From contig NZ_CP077091.1 of assembly GCF_014268595.2 (NCBI RefSeq), positions 5,066,001 to 5,130,000 of the forward strand: 64,000 bases of DNA. The letters are read 5' to 3'. This DNA comes from Pseudomonas hamedanensis (GTDB lineage Bacteria > Pseudomonadota > Gammaproteobacteria > Pseudomonadales > Pseudomonadaceae). Of this stretch, positions 52,976-61,823 are shown in pieces (position 1 is the stretch's first letter; each line of letters starts with the position of its first letter). The notes beneath the pieces are model-generated. The model saw only the letters and a program-made list of their open reading frames with translations, was not told the DNA's origin and searched no databases. The translations under genes and the position numbers were made by a program.

Positions 52976-54295
52976 TCAGTTCAATTGCAGGGTTTCATTG
53001 AACTGACTGATCGCATCCACCACGTGCCGCGATCCCTGCTGGATCTCCAAAATCACCTCCCCCGCCTCGTTCGCCAGCTCCACGCCCAGCCCGGTGCGGC
53101 TCAGGCTCGACTGCATGCTCGACACAGCGCTCAGCGACAAGTCATGGTTCCTGCGTACCACATCGACAATTTCCAGGGTCGCCTGACTGGTTCGCGCCGC
53201 CAGGCTGCGTACCTCATCGGCCACGACGGCGAAACCGCGCCCGTGCTCACCGGCCCGCGCGGCTTCAATCGCTGCGTTGAGCGCCAGCAGATTGGTCTGA
53301 TCGGCAATGCCGCGAATGGTCTGGACGATGCTGCCGATGATGTCCGACTGTTTGCTCACCGCATCAATGCTCACCGCCGCTTCATTCAGATCGCGGGAAA
53401 TGTCCTGAATGATCTGTACGGTCTGCTGCACGACCTGTGAGCCTTTTTGCGCGCAGGCGTCGTTTTGTACCGAAGTGCTGTGGGCCGATTCCGCAGCATT
53501 CTGCAACGTGGTCATTTGCTGGGTGATGTCACTGGCGAACTTCACTACTTTATACAACCGGCCCTTGGCGTCGAACAATGGATTGTAAGACGCTTCGAGA
53601 TAAACCATCTGCCCGGACTTGTTCTTGCGCTCGAAGCGGTGCGAGTGATATTCGCCGCGGTTGAGCGAGGCCCAGAACGCCTTGTAGTGCGCTGATTCGG
53701 CTTCGGCGCGATGGCAAAACAGACTGTGGTGCTGGCCGACGATTTCGTTGAGCGAGTACTGCATGATTTGCAAGAAGTTGTCGTTGGCCGTGATGACGTT
53801 GCCTTGCGGGGTGAACTCAATGACGGCCATTGAGCGGCCGATCGCCGCGAGCATGGCTTCCTCTTCGTGTTGTTTGTTGATTCGCCCGGTAATGTCCGCT
53901 GCGACCTTGATCACACTTCTGACTTGCTTGTCGGGGCCATAGACCGGCATGTAACTGGCTTCAAGCCAGATTTCCCTGCCGCTCTTGTTCAAGCGCAGAA
54001 AAGTCCCGCTGAGTGGCTCGCCGCGGGCCAGGTCGCGCCACAACCGGGCGTAGTCTTCACTGCGATAAAACACTTCTTCGCAGAATATCCGGTGGTGTTT
54101 GCCGCGCACTTCTTCGGCGCTGTAGCCCATGGTCTTGCAGAAGTTTTCATTGGCATCCAGAACGATGCCTTCAGGGGTGAATTCGATCATCGCCATGGAA
54201 CGGCTGATCGCCTCCAACTTGGCGTTGGCCTCGGTCAAGGCGCAACTGAAGCGTTCAATCTGCTGCAGGTCAGCCTTGTGATGTAGGTTGAACAT
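52976..54295 (-). CDS. BdlA-like cytoplasmic chemoreceptor with two PAS domains
   Basis: A 439-aa soluble MCP. Two PAS domains ([20 protein letters not shown] and [20 protein letters not shown]) precede the signalling hairpin with [20 protein letters not shown]; there is no membrane segment. It has the same length and layout as the protein at 19929-21248, from which it differs in the linkers. AAAGGTGATAGAACC precedes the ATG at 54295. A role in biofilm dispersion is known for BdlA; not shown for this copy. Confidence 0.88.
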   Translation of the reverse strand: MFNLHHKADLQQIERFSCALTEANAKLEAISRSMAMIEFTPEGIVLDANENFCKTMGYSAEEVRGKHHRIFCEEVFYRSEDYARLWRDLARGEPLSGTFLRLNKSGREIWLEASYMPVYGPDKQVRSVIKVAADITGRINKQHEEEAMLAAIGRSMAVIEFTPQGNVITANDNFLQIMQYSLNEIVGQHHSLFCHRAEAESAHYKAFWASLNRGEYHSHRFERKNKSGQMVYLEASYNPLFDAKGRLYKVVKFASDITQQMTTLQNAAESAHSTSVQNDACAQKGSQVVQQTVQIIQDISRDLNEAAVSIDAVSKQSDIIGSIVQTIRGIADQTNLLALNAAIEAARAGEHGRGFAVVADEVRSLAARTSQATLEIVDVVRRNHDLSLSAVSSMQSSLSRTGLGVELANEAGEVILEIQQGSRHVVDAISQFNETLQLN

Positions 54296-54751
54296 GGTTC
54301 TATCACCTTTCGCGCGATCTTTGGTTTGATGAAAGTGCAGGTCTTTCAAGATCTACCACTACGCTCCACAGAACAGGCACACGCCTTCCTCCACGGGGAG
54401 GAAGTTGTCAGGTGATAAATGATGATCAATCGGAGAGTCCATGCAGCGACGCTCTAATCAAGACATCCTTTTCTTGATAGCCCGCACGCGGGCCAGCCCT
54501 AACGCGTTGAGGAACTTCCATGTCACAACCGCTCCTTGTTGGTTCAGTGTCGGTGCCTTGATTGCGCACTCTGGCAGCATGAATTCACACCAACCTGCGC
54601 GCATGGCATGCCATGACGGTCGACAGGGTTAGTTACCAGCAAGCATAGCCAGCCCGACGCCGGGCGCAAGGCCACTAGTCGGCCACTATCTGGCACTTTT
54701 TGCACAAGAAACGGTTCAGCGCAGCGGAGAAAAGGCTGCCGGGGCAGGCGC
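54296..54751. other. Intergenic region upstream of the chemoreceptor gene
   Basis: About 450 bp. It should contain the chemoreceptor promoter. A short open plus-strand frame (54441-54632) shows no RBS or motif and is not called. Confidence 0.45.
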
Positions 54752-54829
54752 TTTCGCGAGCAGGCTCGCTCCCACAGGGGAATCCATTTCCCTGTAGGAG
54801 TGAGCCTGCTCGCGATAGCGGTAGTTGCA
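54752..54829. repeat. REP doublet of mixed type
   Basis: The left arm is TTTCGCGAGCAGGCTCGCTC (GTGGGAGC type) and the right arm TGTAGGAGTGAGCCTGCTCG (TGTAGGAG type). Confidence 0.85.
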
Positions 54830-54854
54830 GCACTACAGAAACATCAGAAAAATC

Positions 54855-55868
54855 CTACAAACTTCCGCTCACCTTCGCCGCCACTTCCCCCGGCACCCAA
54901 GCCGTCCAGACCTGCGGCTGATCACGCAAAAACGCCTCGGCCACCGCGCGCGGCTGCAATCGTTTTTCGCTCATTTTCGCCAAAGTCTGGTTCAACAGAT
55001 CAATCGGCAGGTCGACTTTCTCGAAGACCGCGACCAACTCCGGGTACTGCGCCTTGAACGGTGCCGATACGCCAATCGCCAGGCTTGCCGGCATCGACCG
55101 CGTGCCCCGTGGATTGGAGTGGTTGGCATCGGCCAGGGTTTTCCACGCCTCGGCGTCGAAGGGCGGCTCCTCCAGCTTCACCAATTTGAACCGACCGAGC
55201 AGAGGCGTCGGTGACCAGTAATAGAACAGCACCGGTTTGCCGCGCTTGATCGACGATGCCACTTCGGCATCCAATGCCGCGCCGGAGCCGGTGCGGAAGT
55301 TGACGTAACTGTCGGTCAGGGCATACGCCTTGAGTTTCTGGCTGTTGACGATTTCCGACGTCCAGCCGGTCGGGCTGTTGAGAAAACGCCCGCGTGAAGG
55401 ATCTTCCGGGTCGCGGAACACGTCCTTGTAGCGCGGCAGATCAGCCACCGATTTCAGCTCTGGCGCGAGCGCTTTGATGCCGCGTTCGGGGTCGCCCTTG
55501 ATCACATATTCCGGCACCCACCAGCCTTCGGTGGCGCCTTTGACCGTGTCACCGAGGCCAAACACCTTGCCCTCGGCGGCCGCTTTGACCCACGCCGGAC
55601 TGCGCCCGGCCCACTCCTCGCCGATCACCTGGATATCGTTTTTGGCCAGGGCCGCCTCGAGGCTGACGGTACTGCCGGGCAGCGTATCGGTCGGATAGCC
55701 GTAACCTTTTTCGACGATCAGACGCAGCACTTCGGTAATGAAACTGCCGCTCTCCCAAGTGATATCGCCGAAGTGGATCGGCGCGTTTTTGTCTGCCGCT
55801 GAAACAGCGCCGACACTCAGGCTCAGCGCCAGCAGCGTGCGGCCGAGCAGGGTTTTGATCGATCTCAT
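54855..55868 (-). CDS. Betaine/choline-type ABC transporter periplasmic binding protein
   Basis: A 337-aa solute-binding protein of the OpuAC/ProX type with a Sec signal peptide (TLLALSLSVGAVSAADK). Typical cleft segments include WESGSFITEVLRLIVEKGYG and WVPEYVIKGDPERGIKALAP, plus KPVLFYYWSPTPLLGRF. It has no adjacent permease or ATPase. Its ATG overlaps the stop of an ECF sigma gene (ATGA), so the two are translated together. The substrate is presumably a quaternary amine, not proven. Confidence 0.85.
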   Translation of the reverse strand: MRSIKTLLGRTLLALSLSVGAVSAADKNAPIHFGDITWESGSFITEVLRLIVEKGYGYPTDTLPGSTVSLEAALAKNDIQVIGEEWAGRSPAWVKAAAEGKVFGLGDTVKGATEGWWVPEYVIKGDPERGIKALAPELKSVADLPRYKDVFRDPEDPSRGRFLNSPTGWTSEIVNSQKLKAYALTDSYVNFRTGSGAALDAEVASSIKRGKPVLFYYWSPTPLLGRFKLVKLEEPPFDAEAWKTLADANHSNPRGTRSMPASLAIGVSAPFKAQYPELVAVFEKVDLPIDLLNQTLAKMSEKRLQPRAVAEAFLRDQPQVWTAWVPGEVAAKVSGSL

Positions 55869-56392
55869 GCGGACCTCTTTTCTTCCAGGAATTGATTGGC
55901 GCTGTGCCGGTCGCACAGCGCTTGAGAACGGGCCATGTACACGCTGACCGAACGCTGCGAGATGCCCAGTTCGGCAGCGATTTGCGGGTAGGTCAGGCCA
56001 TCGATGCGCGCCAATAGAAAGGTCGAACGGACCTTGGCCGGCAAGCGATGCAGGCTGCGGTCGAGACGATCAAAGGTTTGCGCGAGCTGTACGAGGTCTT
56101 CAGGCGACGGGGCGAAATCAATATCAATCTGCTGCCGATACTGTCGCTCCAGCGCCGCACGCCGCCAGCGCTGATAAAGCAGGCGTTGAGCGATGGTTGT
56201 CAGTAAGGCGCGGGCTTCGCGAATCGCCGTCAGCGACGGCGCTTCAAGCAATTGCGCGAAGGTCTCCGCGGCAATGTCTTCAACGCTGGCGGCGTCCGCC
56301 AGATGCCGGCGCATGAATGTGCAGAGCCAGCGATAGTGGGCGCGAAACAGGCCGTCCACAGTATGGCGATGGGAAGGGTCGGCGCCGGACAT
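55865..56392 (-). CDS. FecI-like ECF sigma factor
   Basis: A 175-aa ECF sigma with region 2 (ADAASVEDIAAETFAQLLEA, then ALLTTIAQRLLYQRWRRAAL) and region 4 (LPAKVRSTFLLARIDGLTYP, IAAELGISQRSVSVYMA). It groups with FecI-like factors by pattern, but no FecR anti-sigma or TonB receptor gene is beside it. It lies upstream of, and overlaps by 4 bp, a betaine-type binding-protein gene, an unusual pairing. Confidence 0.88.
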   Translation of the reverse strand: MSGADPSHRHTVDGLFRAHYRWLCTFMRRHLADAASVEDIAAETFAQLLEAPSLTAIREARALLTTIAQRLLYQRWRRAALERQYRQQIDIDFAPSPEDLVQLAQTFDRLDRSLHRLPAKVRSTFLLARIDGLTYPQIAAELGISQRSVSVYMARSQALCDRHSANQFLEEKRSA

Positions 56393-56522
56393 AGGGGCTC
56401 CTGGGTAAGGGGTAGCTGAATGTCCGGTCGTCCGGTGGCGCGATCGTAGCGTGGCGCCTTATTCTTTAAAAATACTTATATTTCATCCCTATATTCCACA
56501 GAGAAATATAGCTCGCCGTGCT

Positions 56523-57314
56523 TCAGCGTAATCGCCCATAGCCCAGAACTTCAGCCTCCTGCTGATAGTCGAGCAAAACCTGATAGTCGCGCTCACTGGC
56601 CGCCATCACGTCGGCCAGCCCCAAGGTTTGCGCCACCTCAGGCAGTTCGCGCAAGGCCTGATTCATCACCTGCCGTAACACCTCGACTTGAGCGTCCGTC
56701 GCGCTGGCAACGGTGATAAACGGCAACGCCGGACTGACAGCGCTGCGCGCGACCACACTCAATCCGGCGACTTCATGCGCGGCGTGCCGGGCCAGAAAGT
56801 CATAGGTGACGCTGTCGATGGCAGCCAGATCGGCGTGATTTTCGCGCAGCCAGCGCAAGCTTTCACGGTGACCGCCGCTGATGCCGACCGACCCGAAGAA
56901 CTGCCCGTGCCGATGCAACGGCGCCAGGCGCTGACGAAACAGATTCATGCCGCTGTTGGAGTCCTCGCTGTTGATCACGGCGCGACTGTTGCGAAAGTCC
57001 GCGAGCTGTTTTCGCGGGTCGTCAGCGCGGCCAAGAATCAGGCTGCAATGGTTGCCGGCGCTGGCGTCGGGCAGTTCATAGCGTGGCCGGCCAATGATTC
57101 GGACCTTGCCGCGTAACGCCGTCATCAGCGGATACCCGCAGGTTTGCGTGAGCAGCAGGTGCGGTGATCGCCAGAGCTCGGGCAGCGATAGATGGGTCGC
57201 GTCGAGACGGCTGTGGCCCAGGTGTTCAAGGATGCGCGTAAGCCATAGTTCGTTGGCCAGGCGGATGGGCTCGGGGGCTGGGTACATCAGCAGTTCGGCG
57301 TGGTGTTGGGCCAT
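56523..57314 (-). CDS. PhnD/SsuA-like binding-fold protein without signal peptide
   Basis: A 263-aa type-2 periplasmic-binding-fold protein (PhnD-like) starting MAQHHAELLMYPAPEPIRLA, with LLLTQTCGYPLMTALRGKVR, ADDPRKQLADFRNSRAVINS and DLAAIDSVTYDFLARHAAHE. No signal peptide or lipobox can be seen, so it may be cytosolic. A longer frame to 57341 adds only a few residues that do not form a signal peptide. Its neighbours give no transport system. Substrate unknown. Confidence 0.8.
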   Translation of the reverse strand: MAQHHAELLMYPAPEPIRLANELWLTRILEHLGHSRLDATHLSLPELWRSPHLLLTQTCGYPLMTALRGKVRIIGRPRYELPDASAGNHCSLILGRADDPRKQLADFRNSRAVINSEDSNSGMNLFRQRLAPLHRHGQFFGSVGISGGHRESLRWLRENHADLAAIDSVTYDFLARHAAHEVAGLSVVARSAVSPALPFITVASATDAQVEVLRQVMNQALRELPEVAQTLGLADVMAASERDYQVLLDYQQEAEVLGYGRLR

Positions 57315-57341
57315 GCATATTCTCCCGACGACAATTATCAA

Positions 57342-57430
57342 TGTAGGAGTGAGCCTGCTCGCGATAGCGGTGTGTCAGTCCACATTGATTTATCTGAACT
57401 ACCGCTATCGCGAGCAGGCTCACTCCTACA
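57342..57430. repeat. REP doublet
   Basis: TGTAGGAGTGAGCCTGCTCG arm facing CGCGAGCAGGCTCACTCCTA arm. Confidence 0.9.
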
Positions 57431-57453
57431 AGGGGTTAGTGGTGTTCTTGTGA

Positions 57454-58395
57454 TCAGTGAAAAGGATGCTCGGGACTGTCGATCGGCGTCAGCCCATTGC
57501 GCCGCCAGAACTCGCCATACCCACGCACGACAAACCCGCCACTGCGCGCCACCCACTGCTCGCGACGCATCCAGTACACCTTGGGCAAGTCGTACCAGGC
57601 CAGCCCCGGCAAATCATGATGGACCAGATGAAAATTCAGGTTGAGAAACAGCCACCGCCATGGCCACCCGGCTTCGTTGAGCACCGTGCGTTGCTCCGGC
57701 TGCGCATGGGGACGGTGCTCGAAGTAGGAGCGGATCATCGCGATCGACAGCGCCGGCACGCTGACCAGCAGCAGGTAATGCCACACCGGCAGGACGCTGT
57801 ACCGGGCAACGAACCACAGCATCAGCAGGGTCGCGAAGCCGTGGGTCAGCCACATCAGCCACGCTTGGCATTCAGCGTTTTTCAAGCGCTGTAGCTCCTC
57901 ACGCGCCAACGCGGTCAACGCCAGCGGTGCGCCAATCACACACCGGCCGAGTACGGTTTTGTTCAGCCAATGCATACCGCGCTCGAACAAAGAACTGCCC
58001 TGCCAGTCGGCGGACTTCAAGTAACGGCTTTCCGGATCGACACCCGGCACAGTCAAATCTTCATCGCGGTGATGCAGCAAGTGGCTGTCGCGATACAGCG
58101 TGTAGGGATACCACACGGCAAAGGGTGCGTAGCCGAGGACTTTATTGACGATCGGCCAACGGGTCGGATGGCCGTGGAGCAGCTCATGCTGCAGTGACAA
58201 CCACAGCACCAGCAGCGGGATCAGCAGCAACGTACTCCAACCGCGACCCAGCCAAGCGCTGTTGAGGACAATGGCGAACCAGCCTGCATAAACAGCGATC
58301 AGCAACAGCCAGGTCGGCCATTCAGTACGGGCGGTAAAGCGTCGGCGCAGGGATTCGATTTGCTGGCGATGCTCGGCATCGAAATAAAAAGCCAT
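57454..58395 (-). CDS. Fatty-acid desaturase-family membrane protein
   Basis: A 313-aa membrane-bound di-iron desaturase/hydroxylase. The histidine boxes are visible: QHELLHGHPTRW (HxxxH), DSHLLHHRDEDLT (HxxHH) and NFHLVHHDLPGLAW (HxxHH). Hydrophobic segments flank these boxes. It could introduce a double bond into acyl chains or hydroxylate a small molecule. Substrate unknown; monocistronic. Confidence 0.88.
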   Translation of the reverse strand: MAFYFDAEHRQQIESLRRRFTARTEWPTWLLLIAVYAGWFAIVLNSAWLGRGWSTLLLIPLLVLWLSLQHELLHGHPTRWPIVNKVLGYAPFAVWYPYTLYRDSHLLHHRDEDLTVPGVDPESRYLKSADWQGSSLFERGMHWLNKTVLGRCVIGAPLALTALAREELQRLKNAECQAWLMWLTHGFATLLMLWFVARYSVLPVWHYLLLVSVPALSIAMIRSYFEHRPHAQPEQRTVLNEAGWPWRWLFLNLNFHLVHHDLPGLAWYDLPKVYWMRREQWVARSGGFVVRGYGEFWRRNGLTPIDSPEHPFH

Positions 58396-58473
58396 GGCGT
58401 TGCTCGGAACGGGAGTAGTCCCCTTCTGTGCAACGACGCGGCTGAATCTTGCAGTTTATTTTTCGGACGGTGT

Positions 58474-58496
58474 GAAAGCCCGTGAACCGGGCTTTC
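58474..58496 (-). terminator. Possible terminator of the lysine-rich gene
   Basis: GAAAGCCCG and CGGGCTTTC form a 9-bp stem just after the minus-strand small gene; no strong T-run. Confidence 0.5.
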
Positions 58497-58507
58497 GGTA
58501 GCGGTGA

Positions 58508-58618
58508 TCAGTGGCCGAAGATGTCGACTTTCTTGGCTTTCTTTTCCGCGCGTTTTTTAATGGCGGTCTTGGCCGGTTTCTTCTTCGCGGCTTTCTTTGA
58601 ATCCATACCTTTGGACAT
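58508..58618 (-). CDS. Small lysine/alanine-rich protein
   Basis: A 36-aa highly basic protein (MSKGMDSKKAAKKKPAKTAI, then KKRAEKKAKKVDIFGH), beginning at 58618. An internal Met (MDSKK) at residue 5 could also start it. Such short K/A-rich proteins occur at this size in several Pseudomonas and may bind nucleic acid. Sequence alone gives no function. The frame is too short for ordinary gene finders and was chosen for its unusual composition. Confidence 0.55.
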   Translation of the reverse strand: MSKGMDSKKAAKKKPAKTAIKKRAEKKAKKVDIFGH

Positions 58619-58718
58619 GATGTGTGCTCCACTCACAGGGGATGTGAGGTCAGGTATACACCTATCCGCAGGCGCGCGTTCTTTTATAATCGGCACTTTT
58701 CGAACCGATAGCGAAACC

Positions 58719-59135
58719 ATGCCCGACATCCACTACAGCCAACTCGACGAATCGTTGTGGCCGCTGATGAACAAATTCTACCGCAGCCACCAGTCCTCGA
58801 TGAAAGCCGTACGCGAGGCGCAGTTGTGGGTGGCGCGGCGCGGCGACATTGTGGCGGCGTTGTGTTTGCGGCCGGTAGCGGACGGGCATTGGCTGACGGG
58901 GTTGTTTGTCGATCCGGAATGGCGGAAGCAAGGAATTGCCGCACAGTTGATTGGCGCCGCGATAAAAGACGTGAGCGAGCCGGTGTGGCTGTTTTGCCAT
59001 CCGGATCTACGCGGGTTTTATGAGCGGCGCGGGTTCACGTTCGACCCGGCCCTGCCCCAGGCGATGGCGGAGCGGCTGAGCCGGTATGCGCGGAGCAAGC
59101 CGATGATTGCGATGGGCCTGCACCCTTCGATCTGA
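58719..59135 (+). CDS. GNAT-family N-acetyltransferase
   Basis: A 138-aa acetyltransferase with VDPEWRKQGIAAQLIGAAIK, the Q/RxxGxA acetyl-CoA motif, and RGFYERRGFTF. The start at 58719 gives MPDIHYSQLDESLW, which fits the family size; a longer frame to 58482 overlaps the minus-strand gene. Substrate unknown. Divergent from the lysine-rich gene. Confidence 0.85.
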   Translation: MPDIHYSQLDESLWPLMNKFYRSHQSSMKAVREAQLWVARRGDIVAALCLRPVADGHWLTGLFVDPEWRKQGIAAQLIGAAIKDVSEPVWLFCHPDLRGFYERRGFTFDPALPQAMAERLSRYARSKPMIAMGLHPSI

Positions 59136-59147
59136 CCCAATTCCCCC

Positions 59148-59236
59148 TGTAGGAGTGAGCCTGCTCGCGATAGCGGTGTATCAGTCACCGAATTTGTCAC
59201 TGACAGACCGCTATCGCGAGCAGGCTCACTCCTACA
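59148..59236. repeat. REP doublet
   Basis: TGTAGGAGTGAGCCTGCTCG arm facing CGCGAGCAGGCTCACTCCTA arm. Confidence 0.9.
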
Positions 59237-59258
59237 GGGGAATTATGGTGGATTCGAG

Positions 59259-59798
59259 CTAGTCGTCAGCCGCAGGATCCAGGTCGGGAAACATCACTTC
59301 GGTAAAGCCGAACTTGCTGAAATCGGTAATCCGCGACGGATACAGCCGGCCAATCAGGTGATCGCATTCATGCTGCACCACCCGCGCATGAAAGCCTGCG
59401 GCCACGCGCACAATCGGCTCGCCTTTCGGATCGAAGCCTTCGTAGCGAATCTGTTGATAACGATCCACCGCGCCGCGCAGGCCCGGCACCGACAGGCACC
59501 CTTCAAAGCCCTCTTCGGTGAACGGGCTCAGCGGCGTGATCAGCGGGTTGATCAGGATCGTCTGCGGCACCGCTTCGGCGTCCGGGTAACGTTCGCTGTG
59601 CTCGAAGCCGAAGATCACCAGTTGCAGGTCAACGCCGATCTGCGGCGCGGCCAGGCCAACGCCGCCGACGCTTTCCATGGTCTGGAACATGTCATCGATC
59701 AGTTGCCACAGCTCTGGGCTGTCAAACATTTCGGCCGGCACGGGTGGGGCGATGCGCAGCAGGCGCTCGTCGCCCATTTTAAGAATTTCACGGATCAT
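59259..59798 (-). CDS. def: Peptide deformylase
   Basis: A 179-aa metalloenzyme that removes the formyl group from nascent peptides. The three motifs are complete: [18 protein letters not shown] (here [12 protein letters not shown]) and QHECDHLIG (HExxH). This is a second-type deformylase as found besides the fmt-linked one in Pseudomonas. Its start overlaps the stop of the YihY-family gene (ATGA), so they are one operon. Confidence 0.95.
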   Translation of the reverse strand: MIREILKMGDERLLRIAPPVPAEMFDSPELWQLIDDMFQTMESVGGVGLAAPQIGVDLQLVIFGFEHSERYPDAEAVPQTILINPLITPLSPFTEEGFEGCLSVPGLRGAVDRYQQIRYEGFDPKGEPIVRVAAGFHARVVQHECDHLIGRLYPSRITDFSKFGFTEVMFPDLDPAADD

Positions 59799-60742
59799 GG
59801 TCGGGCTTCGTCAGTGTCCGGCTTGAGCGAATGATCGCGGCCCAGGCCCGAGACGTGTTGTTTGGGCGTTTCATCGGGGGTTTTGTCGCCCTTGTCCTTG
59901 CCTTCGGCGGACATGTGTTCGATGACCGCATTCATTTCCGCGCCCAGCAGCAACACCGCCGCGGAAATGTAGAAATACAGCAAGAGCACGATAATCGCAC
60001 CGATGCTGCCATACATCGCGTTGTAGTTGGCGAAGGTTTTTACGTAAAAGGCAAAGCCCAGCGAGGCGATGATCCACACCACCACGGCCAGCACCGAACC
60101 TGGCGTGATAAAACGGAATTCCTGTCTGACGTCGGGCATCACGTAGTAGATCAGCGCCACGGCCACCATCATCAGAATCACGATCACCGGCCAGCGCGCA
60201 ATCGTCCAGATGGTAACAATGACTTCTTCCAGCCCGACCTGCGCCGCAATCCAGCCCATCACCTGCGGCCCGAGCACCATCAGCGCGGCGGCGATCAACA
60301 GCATGCCGGCAATGCCGACGGTGTAGACGATGGACAATGGGAAACGCTTCCACACCGGACGACCTTCGACCACGTCGTAGGCTGCGTTCATTGCGCTCAT
60401 CATCAGGCGCACGCCGGCCGATGCGGTGTACAGAGCGATAACGATACCGATTGAAAGCAGGCCGCCCTTGGATTGCTGCAATTGGTCAATCACCGGGTTG
60501 ACCTGCTCCAGCGCTTGCGGCGGCAGGACCAGCTCCGATTGCAGGCGCAACCAAGAGAAGAAGTCCGGCAGGTGCAGAAAACCGATCAGGGCGATCAGAA
60601 ACAGAATGAACGGGAACAGCGAGAACAGCATCTGGTAGGCCAGTGCCGAGGCATAGGTCGACATCTCGTCGTCGATAAACTCGGTGACCGTGCGCACCAT
60701 CACCCGGTGCAGGGGCAGACCTTTCATGTCCGGAAATATCAT
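59795..60742 (-). CDS. YihY/BrkB-family membrane protein
   Basis: A 315-aa integral membrane protein with six or seven hydrophobic segments. It has [20 protein letters not shown] and [20 protein letters not shown], both typical of the YihY/BrkB family. The C-terminal tail is charged and cytosolic. It was once called ribonuclease BN in error. Start at 60742 ([10 protein letters not shown]). First gene of an operon with def; functional link unknown. Confidence 0.88.
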   Translation of the reverse strand: MIFPDMKGLPLHRVMVRTVTEFIDDEMSTYASALAYQMLFSLFPFILFLIALIGFLHLPDFFSWLRLQSELVLPPQALEQVNPVIDQLQQSKGGLLSIGIVIALYTASAGVRLMMSAMNAAYDVVEGRPVWKRFPLSIVYTVGIAGMLLIAAALMVLGPQVMGWIAAQVGLEEVIVTIWTIARWPVIVILMMVAVALIYYVMPDVRQEFRFITPGSVLAVVVWIIASLGFAFYVKTFANYNAMYGSIGAIIVLLLYFYISAAVLLLGAEMNAVIEHMSAEGKDKGDKTPDETPKQHVSGLGRDHSLKPDTDEARP

Positions 60743-60854
60743 TCGCGTCTCCTTGCGCCGCAAAAGGTTGAAGTCGTGGCGACTCAGGGGCCGTTTTTTA
60801 CCTCAAGGTAGCCTACTTGGCGATCCTTTGGCGGATGACCGCAGGGTTCTGATA

Positions 60855-60881
60855 CAAAAACGGCCATCCTTGGATGGCCGC
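60855..60881 (-). terminator. Terminator of csbD
   Basis: On the minus strand GCGGCCATCC, a short loop and GGATGGCCG are followed by a T-run, about 25 bp after the csbD stop. Confidence 0.85.
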
Positions 60882-60905
60882 TCGGGTGATTCGTTCAAGG
60901 CTCGA

Positions 60906-61097
60906 TTACGCCTTGTCGACGCCTTTCTTGACCGCGTCCTTGGCATTGCCAACGGCTTGCTGGGCTTCGCCTTTTTTCTCTTGGACTTTGCCTTCCGCGT
61001 GGAGCCGGTCGTTGTCAGTAGCTTTGCCGACGCCTTGTTTGATGTTGCCGACGGCTTCGTTGGCCATGCCTTTTACTTTATCGCCTGTGCTACTCAT
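60906..61097 (-). CDS. CsbD-family stress protein
   Basis: A 63-aa small hydrophilic protein ([20 protein letters not shown], then [20 protein letters not shown]), with the CsbD repeat pattern of helices rich in Lys, Ala and Glu. Family members are induced by stress (sigma-B in Bacillus, RpoS in Gram-negatives). AGAAACACC precedes the ATG. It has its own terminator. Confidence 0.88.
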   Translation of the reverse strand: MSSTGDKVKGMANEAVGNIKQGVGKATDNDRLHAEGKVQEKKGEAQQAVGNAKDAVKKGVDKA

Positions 61098-61290
61098 GGT
61101 GTTTCTCCGTGACGCATAAGGGAAGAAAAGTCAGTACGTAACGGTTGACCGGTACGCTTTGCGCCAAGTTTCAATTATTTTCCGGGCATTTCGTCGTCGT
61201 GTGCAGGTTGCGCTTTATGTTTGCGTGCGTTGCCCCGAGAATGCGCTCCATACGGGCGTTGCGCCCCAGGAACCGATCCGCAGGAATGTT

Positions 61291-61668
61291 ATGAAACTCG
61301 ATAAAAAGCAGGCCATCGCCCGTCGCAACCAGGAACTGGGCGGCGCCGTGCTCGGCAGCAACAATTGCCACTTCGCCGAACTGAACCGTAACCGCAATAT
61401 CTGGTGGTTCGACCTGCCGGTGTCGCGCCTGGCCATCGGGCAGTACGAGTGGATCCACCTGCTGATGCACACGCCAGCCACCGACGAACTGCTGCACCTG
61501 AAAGTGCCGACGGTGTTCCTGCGCGAAAAGCTCGAAGGGCTGGTAATTCGCAATGAAGGCAAGCGCAAGGCCGCCTTGAGCCTGGAATTGAGCGCGGACA
61601 AGGATTCGTACCTGCAGGACATGCGCCCGGCGGGAACCAACGTGAATTTTGCGCCGTTTCGTCAGTAG
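61291..61668 (+). CDS. Hypothetical protein
   Basis: A 125-aa cytosolic protein beginning MKLDKKQAIARRNQELGGAV, then NRNIWWFDLPVSRLAIGQYE and WIHLLMHTPATDELLHLKVP. The start at 61291 follows CAGGAATG. I do not recognise the family; it looks folded, without membrane or secretion signals. It lies between csbD and fadD1. Confidence 0.6.
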   Translation: MKLDKKQAIARRNQELGGAVLGSNNCHFAELNRNRNIWWFDLPVSRLAIGQYEWIHLLMHTPATDELLHLKVPTVFLREKLEGLVIRNEGKRKAALSLELSADKDSYLQDMRPAGTNVNFAPFRQ

Positions 61669-61675
61669 GACTGAT

Positions 61676-61783
61676 CGTTCCCACGCTCCGCGTGGGAACG
61701 CATCTCGGGACGCTCTGCGTCCCTGCAGTGCTGGACGCGGAGCGTCCGGGGCGGCATTCCCCCGCGGAGCGTGGGAACGATCA
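61676..61783. repeat. Palindromic ~108-bp repeat element
   Basis: Begins TCGTTCCCACGCTCCGCGTG and ends GGAGCGTGGGAACGATC, the inverted counterpart, with a GGACGCTCTGCGTCC core. Second copy of the element at 28760-28865. Confidence 0.7.
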
Positions 61784-61793
61784 ACTCACCAAC

Positions 61794-61818
61794 AAAAAGC
61801 CCCGCATCTGCGGGGCTT
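61794..61818 (-). terminator. Terminator of fadD1
   Basis: AAGCCCCGCA-GA-TGCGGGGCTT followed by a T-run on the minus strand, close to the stop of fadD1. Confidence 0.88.
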
Positions 61819-61823
61819 CGTGT

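Noticed and set aside
54441..54632. 63-codon frame upstream of the second BdlA-like gene
   Set aside because: No RBS or recognised sequence; within a region that should hold a promoter.
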